Of a DNA stretch of 9,574 nt, positions 1-5,112 are shown piece after piece. The DNA is from DATBHZ01 sp036557185 (GTDB taxonomy: Bacteria > Actinomycetota > Acidimicrobiia > IMCC26256 > JAENVU01): positions 1 to 9,574 of the forward strand of contig DATBHZ010000183.1 of NCBI GenBank assembly GCA_036557185.1. The letters are read 5' to 3'. Each line of letters begins with the position of its first letter. The first letter of the stretch is position 1. The notes beneath the pieces were generated by a model that was not told the DNA's origin, did no database searches, and was given only the letters and a program-made list of their open reading frames with translations. The position numbers were made by a program, and so were the translations under genes.

Positions 1-1069
1 CCGGCTCTGCGAGCAGCGCGGGCCATGTCAGCCCGTCGCGCTCGTCGAGCGCCGCGCACGCTCCAATACCGAGACGGAGCGCGCCGCCGCCCGCGTCGCG
101 CTCCACGCGCGTCGCGCAGTAGGCGCGCGGGAGCAGCAACGGATGCACATCGAGCACGGCACCCAGGCCTTCGAGGCCCCCACCCGCCGACAACGCCGCG
201 TGCAGGCGCTTCGCGGTGAGGCCCGCGATCCCGGCCGCCTGGCGGATGCCGAGAGCGCGCGCCTCCTCGTTGCTCACTCGTTGCGCAACCTGTAACAGGT
301 ATGCGCGGGACAGGAGCTGTCCTTGCAGCGCGGTCTCGTCGAGGATCGTCGCCAACGCCGCCGACGAGAACCGCTCCATGACCAGATCAGGGTCGAACGC
401 GCCCGAGTAGTCGGTGAGCCCGTCGTCGGTTGCGAGATCGGGCGGCGGCTGCGGCAACGGAACCGCTGCAGCGTTGCAGGGTCGGAGGTCCTCGGTCTGC
501 CGTGGCGAGGTCAGCGGCTCCAGCTCGGGGTCGATCGTGACGGTCCACGCGCAGTGCGGCTCGCGGTCGGCGGGAACGCGCGGAGGACGATGGATCGGCC
601 GTACCCGCGCATATGGGTTCGTTGCTGTCGCCGTCGCGTCGAAGGTCGGGTCCTCGATGTCGTGACACATCGTCCGCACATAGTCCTCACCGAGCGGTTC
701 GACGTCCATCAGAGCGCCGCAATGCGCGAGATGGAACTCGCCGTGGTGCTCGTCGTGGATCTCGTAGCGAAAGTCCATGAACTCGGGCGGCGCCCCGATG
801 TCGAGCTGTAAGCCCTTGAAGATCGTCTCGACGGTGTCGCCTTCGAAGTGGAGCAACTGCTGCATGCGCTTCGTATAGATGGGGCTCGCCGCCATCCATT
901 CGTCGATCGCGATATCGCGCATCGCTTCCTGGCCGAACTGCGCGATGAGGTGCGGCATCCCCGACCGGTCGATGAGGTGCCCAGCGAGGAGCAGCTCCCG
1001 CGCGAGCTCCGCGAGTTGACCGTGTGAGCGACCCGACCAGGGCGAGACGCCGTCGGGTGCGCGCGTCAT
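1..1069 (-). CDS. Conserved protein of unknown function, 3' end outside window
   Basis: An uninterrupted minus-strand frame of 356 codons starts at ATG 1069 and runs off the left edge, so the C-terminus is missing. The start is set by a 4-bp ATGA overlap with the stop of the SnoaL-like gene upstream, which points to translational coupling. No signal peptide or membrane segment is visible. The most distinctive part is residues 111-164. It contains HCGALMDVEP (Cys117), then MCHDIEDPTFDAT (Cys135, His136), then RPIHRPPR, a spacing of Cys, His and acidic residues that could form a metal or catalytic site. A proline-rich stretch (about 185-212) separates this from an Ala/Leu-rich helical half. I do not recognise a named family with confidence. 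The Cys...CxD pattern faintly recalls the ATC (L-2-amino-thiazoline-4-carboxylate) hydrolase family, but I would not annotate it so. Its position makes it part of the CYP51 transcription unit. Confidence 0.8.
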   Translation of the reverse strand, partial: MTRAPDGVSPWSGRSHGQLAELARELLLAGHLIDRSGMPHLIAQFGQEAMRDIAIDEWMAASPIYTKRMQQLLHFEGDTVETIFKGLQLDIGAPPEFMDFRYEIHDEHHGEFHLAHCGALMDVEPLGEDYVRTMCHDIEDPTFDATATATNPYARVRPIHRPPRVPADREPHCAWTVTIDPELEPLTSPRQTEDLRPCNAAAVPLPQPPPDLATDDGLTDYSGAFDPDLVMERFSSAALATILDETALQGQLLSRAYLLQVAQRVSNEEARALGIRQAAGIAGLTAKRLHAALSAGGGLEGLGAVLDVHPLLLPRAYCATRVERDAGGGALRLGIGACAALDERDGLTWPALLAEP

Positions 1070-1629
1070 GACGCGGTGCCGTCCCAGAGGCCGACGGGGG
1101 TGTCCGGCAAGCGGTAGTGCCCGGGGAGCGATCCGGCGACCGCGCGCTCCATGCGCTTGGTCATGCCTTCGGACAGCGTCCCGTCGCTCATCATCTCCAT
1201 GAAGAGTGCAGTCGCATTGCCGTAGTCGAACCAGTCGCGCTGCCACGCCCACTGGAAGCTCCCGCCGTACCCGAACCAGCTCCCGCCGATGCCCGCCACC
1301 TCGTAGTGCGTGCCGTCGGCGCGCACCGCGTCGGCGATCTGGCGCCAGAAGCCGACGACCTGTCCCTTGCGATCGTCGATCAGGAGCTGCTGATAGGGGT
1401 ACTCCCATCCCTCGAGCCCGAGCATCTCGTTCCCGAGCGCGATCTCACGAATCTCCTCGCGGCCGACCGCCATGAAGTTCTCGACCGGTCCGTAGTTCCA
1501 GCCGTAGGTGGCGTCCTCGGTGTAGAGCTCGGCCATCGAGCGCCAGTCGCCGGACGCCTCGGCGTCGCGGTTGGCCTGGAGCCACCGCTCCACCATCTCC
1601 TCCAGCTCGGCACGCGGGTATGCAGGCAC
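1066..1629 (-). CDS. SnoaL/NTF2-like fold protein (ketosteroid-isomerase superfamily)
   Basis: The 187-residue protein has the length and N-terminal pattern of the SnoaL/NTF2-like superfamily. An amphipathic helix (AELEEMVERWLQANRDAEA) is followed by GDW and AELYTEDATYGWNYGP, where the cone-shaped fold usually begins. Members act as ketosteroid isomerases, cyclases, dehydratases or scaffolds, so the fold does not fix the reaction. An aromatic-rich middle (residues about 115-135, many Trp, Tyr, Phe, Gly) would suit a hydrophobic pocket. I chose GTG 1629 because GAGAGGA lies 5 nt upstream. A TTG at 1662 in the same frame would overlap the stop of the CYP51 gene but has no ribosome binding site. 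The gene sits 29 bp after the CYP51-ferredoxin gene and overlaps the next gene by 4 bp, so it is probably co-transcribed. An isomerase-type role on the P450 substrate or product is inference. Mycobacterial cyp51 loci also carry an NTF2-like protein nearby (Rv0760c). Confidence 0.82.
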   Translation of the reverse strand: MPAYPRAELEEMVERWLQANRDAEASGDWRSMAELYTEDATYGWNYGPVENFMAVGREEIREIALGNEMLGLEGWEYPYQQLLIDDRKGQVVGFWRQIADAVRADGTHYEVAGIGGSWFGYGGSFQWAWQRDWFDYGNATALFMEMMSDGTLSEGMTKRMERAVAGSLPGHYRLPDTPVGLWDGTAS

Positions 1630-1658
1630 GGGATTCCTCTCGTCAGACGCTCGGCGCG

Positions 1659-3317
1659 TCAATCGTCGTCCACGATCGACAGCGCGTGGGTCGGGCAGTA
1701 CCGGACGGCAGCCTCGACCCGCGCGCGGTCCTCTGGCCGCGCGTCGAGGATCGTCAGCTCACCTTTCTTGGAGACCGCGAAGACGGCCGGGGCCTCGCTC
1801 TCGCAGACCGCGTGGCCCTGGCACACGTCACGGTCGACGACCACCCGCCAGCCGGAGCTACGCGTCGACATAACACCGTCGCGGTTCGCGCCGCCGGCGG
1901 TTTGCAGGCGGGCACTGGGAGCCTTCGCACCAACGGAGCCCTCGCGCCGCGCATATAGGGCGCGGCAGGGCTGTGCCAGCTGCACGACCATCTTCGAGTG
2001 GTCGTTGCGGTAGCTGTCGAGCGGCTGCGCGGCCGTGAACGACCAGTCCTTCAGCAGCACTGAGAAGATCGCCTTGAGCTGCATCATCGCGAACGCCGCA
2101 CCCACGCAGCGGTGCCGCCCTGCACCGAAGGGGATCCAGTTCCACGGGCTCGCGACGTCGGCGGCGGGATCCTCGAGGTAGCGGGCCGGGCGGAACTCGT
2201 CGGCGTCGGGAAACGCCTCGGGGATTCGATTGGACACCGCGGGGCTCGCCGCGACCATCTTCCCCGCTGCGATGTGCCGTCCGCCGACGTCAACGTCGAC
2301 GTTCGCGACACGCAGCAGGAGGATGAGCGGCGGGTGGAGGCGCAATGCCTCCTTGATCGCGGCCTCGAGACGCGGCATCGACCGGAGGGCCTGGTAGCTC
2401 ACCTCGGTTCCGTCGGCGTACAGCTCGTCGAGCTCGGCGACGACCGCGGCCATCTCCTCGGGGTGACGCAGCAGCTCGATGAGCGTCCACGCCGCTGTGC
2501 CCGAGGTGGTGTGGTGCCCGGCGAACATCATCGAGATGAACATCCCGGTGATCTGATCCGCGTCGAAACGGCGCACGCCCTCGTCGTCGCGCAACGACAT
2601 CAGCACGTCGAGCAGGTCCCGGTCGTCCTTCGCGGCGGCATCGGCTTCGTTCCCGCGGCGGTCCATGATCTCCTGGACCAGCGCGACCAGCCGGCGCCGA
2701 GCCTCGTCACGGGCGCGGAAGCTCGGGATGTCGGCGTACGCGTCGACGTAGGCGATCGCGTCGGTCCCGCGCTCGAGGTCGTGGTACAGCTCGGCGAACC
2801 GCTGGTCGAGCTCGAGCCGGAACTTGCGGCCGATGAGACACGAGGACGACGTGTAGATCGTCAGCTCCGCGAACCAGTCGAGCAGGTCGATCTCCCCGGC
2901 GTCGCTCCACCGCCCGACCATCTCGTCGACCTCGCGCTGAATTGTCTCCGCGTGCCCGCGCATCTGCTTGTCGCGCAGCGCCATGTTGTGCAGCTGCTCG
3001 CTTCGACGCTCGGGCGACGCGTCGAACACCACACCTTCCCCGAAGATCGGCGTCATGAACGGGTACGCGGCAGCCTGGTCGAGCTCGTCATCGGTCGCGC
3101 GGAAGAACACCTCGTTCGCCTCGGCGCCGCTGAGCAGCACCACCTCCTTGCCGGCCATGCGGAACTCTCCGACGTCGCCGCATTCGGCGCGGACCCGGTT
3201 CATGAGGCCTATCGGGTCGACGCGCAGCTCCTCGAGGTGCCCACCGTCGCCGTCACCGCCCGAGACGACGGGCGGATCTGGCAGACGCGAGCCCAGCGAG
3301 GAATCCGTGGCGGTCAC
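1659..3317 (-). CDS. cyp51: Sterol 14-alpha-demethylase CYP51 fused to a C-terminal 3Fe-4S ferredoxin
   Basis: A single 552-residue frame joins two proteins that are separate genes in mycobacteria. Residues 1-455 are a cytochrome P450 of the CYP51 family. The B' signature YPFMTPIFGEGVVFD is at 85-99, the I-helix AGHHTTSGT at 266-274, ExxR at 323-326, and the haem loop FGAGRHRCVG at 397-406 with Cys404 as ligand. The blocks follow M. tuberculosis CYP51 nearly residue for residue. After a linker of about 28 residues rich in Ala, Gly and Ser (456-483) comes a ferredoxin domain (484-552). It has CxxHxxC (Cys499, His502, Cys505) and a distal CP (Cys541), the 3Fe-4S pattern of P450 redox partners. 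The enzyme removes the 14-alpha methyl group of sterols, and the fused ferredoxin would feed electrons to the haem. Start GTG 3317 overlaps the TetR stop as GTGA, and GGAGGT lies 5 nt upstream. No stop interrupts the linker. Met483 lacks a good ribosome binding site, so separate ferredoxin synthesis looks minor. A similar fusion is known from Methylococcus capsulatus. The physiological substrate cannot be told from sequence. Confidence 0.94.
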   Translation of the reverse strand: MTATDSSLGSRLPDPPVVSGGDGDGGHLEELRVDPIGLMNRVRAECGDVGEFRMAGKEVVLLSGAEANEVFFRATDDELDQAAAYPFMTPIFGEGVVFDASPERRSEQLHNMALRDKQMRGHAETIQREVDEMVGRWSDAGEIDLLDWFAELTIYTSSSCLIGRKFRLELDQRFAELYHDLERGTDAIAYVDAYADIPSFRARDEARRRLVALVQEIMDRRGNEADAAAKDDRDLLDVLMSLRDDEGVRRFDADQITGMFISMMFAGHHTTSGTAAWTLIELLRHPEEMAAVVAELDELYADGTEVSYQALRSMPRLEAAIKEALRLHPPLILLLRVANVDVDVGGRHIAAGKMVAASPAVSNRIPEAFPDADEFRPARYLEDPAADVASPWNWIPFGAGRHRCVGAAFAMMQLKAIFSVLLKDWSFTAAQPLDSYRNDHSKMVVQLAQPCRALYARREGSVGAKAPSARLQTAGGANRDGVMSTRSSGWRVVVDRDVCQGHAVCESEAPAVFAVSKKGELTILDARPEDRARVEAAVRYCPTHALSIVDDD

Positions 3318-3943
3318 CCTCGACCTCCAGACCGGGACCGGCTCGCCGCGATGTCCCAGCCGTCGAGCACCACGCCGGCCATCTCGGCGAGCACGCTCGG
3401 GACCTGGCTGTACGGGATGTGTCCGGTCCCGGCTTGGAGCAGCACCCCGGTGGTGAGGAGCTCGAGCGCAGTGATCGTCGATGCGTTCACCTCGCTGCCC
3501 AGAGCTGCCGCCAGCCGCTCGTGCAAGGTGGCTCCCATCCGGGCGCGCATCTCGCGTACCTCCGGATCGTCGGCGAGCAGGCCGAGCGTGCACGCGGCGG
3601 CAAGCTCCGTCTCGCCGACGACGGCGAGCGAGAACTCGAGCAACACGTCGGTCGCGCGCGCCGTCGGCGAGCGACGCCGGTCGACCTTCGTCGGTGGCTG
3701 CATCGCAATGCGCCGCCAGAACATCTCCGCGACGAGATGCTCCTTGGAAGCGAAGTAGGTGTACGCGGTGGCCGGAGCGACCCCCGCTCGGGCGGCCACG
3801 TCGCGGATCGCAAGGGACGGGTAGCCGACCTCCGCGAGCTCGTCCGCGGCGGCATCGAGCAGCCGTGTGACGGTCTGCGCCTGCCTGTCCGTCATGCGGC
3901 GCCTGCGCGTCACGACCGGGAGCTGGACAACTGTCTCGGACAC
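3314..3943 (-). CDS. TetR/AcrR-family transcriptional regulator
   Basis: This 209-residue protein has a classic TetR N-terminal DNA-binding domain. A basic arm RRRRM (13-17) comes first, then helix 1 (20-39). The helix-turn-helix spans about 44-64 (LAIRDVAARAGVAPATAYTY) and is followed by FASKEHLVAEMFWRR. The C-terminal half is all-helical, as expected of the ligand-binding and dimerisation domain, and has the usual family length. I prefer start GTG 3943. A good promoter ends about 7 nt upstream of it, which would give a leaderless message, and the extra 16 residues contain the basic arm. The alternative is ATG 3895 (193 residues), which has no clear ribosome binding site. The stop overlaps the CYP51 start by 4 bp, so the regulator is the first gene of the monooxygenase operon and probably controls it, most simply as an autorepressor released by a lipid ligand. 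Ligand and sign of control are inference. The mycobacterial cyp51 region also has a TetR-like gene (Rv0767c). Confidence 0.9.
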   Translation of the reverse strand: MSETVVQLPVVTRRRRMTDRQAQTVTRLLDAAADELAEVGYPSLAIRDVAARAGVAPATAYTYFASKEHLVAEMFWRRIAMQPPTKVDRRRSPTARATDVLLEFSLAVVGETELAAACTLGLLADDPEVREMRARMGATLHERLAAALGSEVNASTITALELLTTGVLLQAGTGHIPYSQVPSVLAEMAGVVLDGWDIAASRSRSGGRG

Positions 3944-3976
3944 GAGTCCAGCCTGTGCCGGAGGCCGAGTCGTGTC
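3939..3976. promoter_or_regulatory. Inverted repeat over the TetR promoter, candidate operator
   Basis: GACACGA (3939-3945) and TCGTGTC (3970-3976) form a 7-bp inverted repeat. With one mismatch it extends to 10 bp (3939-3948 and 3967-3976). One arm overlaps the -35 box and the other covers the expected transcription start and start codon, so a protein bound here would block the promoter. That is the usual layout for TetR autorepression. The arm centres are about 31 bp apart, near three helical turns, which is wide for a single TetR dimer, so two dimers or a chance repeat are also possible. Confidence 0.35.
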
Positions 3977-3978
3977 AA
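3950..3978 (-). promoter_or_regulatory. Promoter of the TetR-CYP51 operon, probably leaderless
   Basis: On the minus strand a perfect -35 TTGACA (3978-3973) is followed by a 17-nt spacer and CAGGCT (3955-3950), which keeps the A2 and T6 of an actinobacterial -10 box. The start codon GTG 3943 begins 7 nt after the -10 box, where transcription would start. The message would then have no 5' leader, a common arrangement in actinobacteria. It lies in the 59-bp gap after the methyltransferase gene and would let the TetR, CYP51, SnoaL and unknown genes be expressed independently of it. Confidence 0.55.
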
Positions 3979-4002
3979 GGCGGCGGTTCGCCGGGCCCCG
4001 GG

Positions 4003-4773
4003 CTACGGCACAGAGGCGTGCACGACGCACATCACGAACGCCACCTCGATGGTGCCCTCCGGCGTCTCGACCGGGTCGAAGCCCGTCGGTGGCCCCTCCC
4101 CGCGCGCATCGGCCCGCAGGAGCGCCGCCACCTCGTCGCGCTCCGACAGGTCGCTGTACGCGACCTCGACCGGAAAACGAATCGTTCCCGTGTCCGCGTA
4201 CGTCAGCGCGTCCATCCCACCGGGCACGAGCTCCGCGAGCTCGAGCTCGAGGAAGGCCCTGACGTGCGACGGGTCGAGCAGGCGATGCACGTGATCGAAC
4301 CGGTCGCGGAGCTCCGCGTCGGGAGCGACGAGATCGGCCAACACGATCCGGCCGCCCGGGCGGGTGACGCGCACCATCTCCGAGACCGCCCGCGTGGGCT
4401 CCGCGAAGTGGTGCAGCGAGGCTCGGCAGAACGCGATGTCGAACACGTCCGGCGGAAAGGGCATCACCTCCGCGCTTCCCTGACACGCGTGGACGTTGCC
4501 GATGCCCGCTCCGCCCAGTCGCTCCGCGCCGAGCTCGAGCAACGGCCGCGTCAGGTCGAGCGCGATCACATCCCCGACGTGCGGTGCGACGGGCTCCGCG
4601 GTGTGGCCTGCGCCCGAGGCGACGTCGAGGACCGTCATGTCGGGTCCGACGGGCTCGATCCACGTGAGCGTCCCGGCCGGCCGCGACGCGAATGGCGAAT
4701 CCGGCCCGGAGAAGACATGGGTCTGCTGCGCGAACGACCGCCGCACGACGCGGTCGTGGCTCTCGGGGTCCAT
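4003..4773 (-). CDS. Class I SAM-dependent methyltransferase (UbiE/methyltransferase-11 type)
   Basis: The 256-residue protein shows the Rossmann-like methyltransferase core in order. Motif I is VLDVASGAGHTA (48-59) and binds SAM. The acidic end of strand 2 is ALD (71-73). Motif II spans GSAEVMPFPPDVFDIAFC (99-116), with HHF (121-123) following. Motif III is RPGGRIVLAD (138-147). This order and length fit the UbiE/COQ5-like group, whose members methylate quinones, sterols and other lipids, or natural products. The substrate is not readable from the sequence. Start ATG 4773 is chosen because the preceding in-frame stretch looks non-coding and residues 1-20 resemble the usual N-terminal helix of the group; the ribosome binding site is weak. 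It is the first minus-strand gene after the divergent region and lies 59 bp upstream of the TetR gene. Read-through into the CYP51 operon is possible, since no clear terminator separates them. A role beside CYP51 in lipid modification is inference only. Confidence 0.85.
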   Translation of the reverse strand: MDPESHDRVVRRSFAQQTHVFSGPDSPFASRPAGTLTWIEPVGPDMTVLDVASGAGHTAEPVAPHVGDVIALDLTRPLLELGAERLGGAGIGNVHACQGSAEVMPFPPDVFDIAFCRASLHHFAEPTRAVSEMVRVTRPGGRIVLADLVAPDAELRDRFDHVHRLLDPSHVRAFLELELAELVPGGMDALTYADTGTIRFPVEVAYSDLSERDEVAALLRADARGEGPPTGFDPVETPEGTIEVAFVMCVVHASVP

Positions 4774-4872
4774 CCGGTCATCTTGCCCGTGCCCGCGCCA
4801 CGGCGCGATCGGAAAACAGCGGCCAGCTCCATGGCTCGCTGAAAGCGGCCTGAACGAGTGACGTCGGTCATA

Positions 4873-4902
4873 TTGCACAGTTCTGGGCGTTTCAGGTAAC
4901 TT
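4873..4902 (+). promoter_or_regulatory. Promoter for the glycosyltransferase and LAFTG-protein pair
   Basis: TTGCAC (4873-4878) matches five of six bases of the -35 consensus. After an 18-nt spacer, TAACTT (4897-4902) fits the actinobacterial -10 pattern TAnnnT. Transcription would begin near 4909, immediately before the long stem-loop that starts at 4913, leaving a leader of about 204 nt. The agreement between promoter position and start of the structured RNA supports both. Confidence 0.5.
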
Positions 4903-4912
4903 GTTCGAAGTC

Positions 4913-4978
4913 ACGCAACGTGGTTGCCCAGGCGGGGAACTTCAGGGGCAATTCGCCACGTTGTGTACGGCAACCACG
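4913..4978 (+). repeat. Mutually exclusive helices in the leader (switch-like element)
   Basis: Strand A (4913-4929) can pair with strand B (4946-4966). Eleven base pairs (4913-4923 with 4956-4966, one G-U) are followed by six (4924-4929 with 4946-4951), with a 4-nt TTCG bulge and a 16-nt purine-rich loop. Part of strand A, CGTGGTTGCC (4919-4928), is also perfectly complementary over 10 bp to GGCAACCACG (4969-4978). Both helices use the same bases and cannot coexist. When A pairs with B, strand C can form a small hairpin CCAC-GCACA-GTGG (4974-4986). This three-strand competition is the layout of attenuators and riboswitch expression platforms. As DNA, GCAAC-GTG-GTTGC (4915-4927) is also a palindrome, so a protein operator is an alternative reading. 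Confidence 0.5.
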
Positions 4979-5068
4979 CACAGTGGCAGCAGGACCGGGA
5001 TGCATCGACCCCCGACCGTTTTCGGTCACCAGAGGTTGGGGCGAGCGAGTGGTGAGACCGGCCCATTC

Positions 5069-5095
5069 CTGCGAATCGCAGAGCCTTCGCGGCTC
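5069..5095 (+). repeat. Twin hairpins just upstream of the glycosyltransferase ribosome binding site
   Basis: CTGCG-AAT-CGCAG (5069-5081) is followed, sharing one G, by GAGCC-TTCGC-GGCTC (5081-5095). The second ends 7 nt before AGGCAGGA, the presumed ribosome binding site (5103-5110), which itself appears unpaired. They may set access to the start codon or protect the message. There is no T-run, so this is not an intrinsic terminator. Confidence 0.4.
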
Positions 5096-5112
5096 ACGAC
5101 ACAGGCAGGACG

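Larger units (their letters stand above)
4774..5112. other. 339-bp divergent intergenic region
   Basis: The region separates the minus-strand methyltransferase from the plus-strand glycosyltransferase. It holds a good plus-strand promoter (4873-4902) and a structured leader, described separately. For the methyltransferase only a weak minus-strand promoter candidate is visible: TTACCT, 18 nt, then CAATAT, at about 4870-4899, nearly overlapping the plus-strand one. A short palindrome TGAC-CGAC-GTCA on the minus strand (4859-4870) lies next to both and could bind a regulator. The short open frames crossing the region have no ribosome binding site or family features and I do not call them genes. 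Confidence 0.6.
4909..5112 (+). promoter_or_regulatory. Long structured 5' leader of the glycosyltransferase mRNA
   Basis: The predicted leader of about 204 nt contains several stems in sequence: a 17-bp stem-loop at 4913-4966, a third strand that can disrupt it (4969-4978), and a compound stem at 5005-5044. In the compound stem, TCG and CCCC pair with GGGG and CGA around a perfect GACCG-TTTT-CGGTC hairpin (5014-5027). Two adjacent hairpins end at 5095, just before the ribosome binding site. No U-tract follows a stem, so transcription termination is less likely than control of translation or RNA stability. I compared it by eye with c-di-AMP (ydaO) and c-di-GMP-I riboswitches. Short stretches are alike, but diagnostic parts are missing. 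The high GC content favours chance hairpins, although the first stem is too long for that to be the easy explanation. Confidence 0.45.

Noticed and set aside
1117..2013. Plus-strand open frame of about 298 codons
   Set aside because: It lies antisense to the SnoaL-like gene and the ferredoxin part, both of which have recognisable motifs and start signals. It has no features of its own.
2112..3758. Long plus-strand open frame of about 548 codons opposite CYP51
   Set aside because: It is antisense to a CYP51 with every family motif intact. Its composition (runs of Arg, Val, Asp, His) is the usual mirror of a high-GC gene, with no ribosome binding site or domain.
3314..4663. Extension of the TetR gene upstream to give a 449-residue protein
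   Set aside because: The upstream part is Arg/Ala/Gly-rich shadow of the methyltransferase in another frame. The TetR domain begins at the expected distance from GTG 3943.
4003..4914. Methyltransferase starting at 4914 instead of 4773
   Set aside because: The extra 47 residues do not look like the family, and they would run through the opposite-strand promoter and structured leader.
4974..5013. Match to c-di-GMP-I (GEMM) riboswitch
   Set aside because: CACGCACAG followed by GGCA looks like the start of the motif, but the GNRA tetraloop and the GACGCAAAGC segment are missing.
4930..5082. Match to c-di-AMP (ydaO) riboswitch
   Set aside because: GGCGGGGAAC followed by GGGGCAATTCG and a later CGAATCGCAGAGCC resemble parts of the motif, but the GGGGUGAAUC core is altered and the GACAGCUAACC segment is not present. 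I do not call it without a covariance-model hit.
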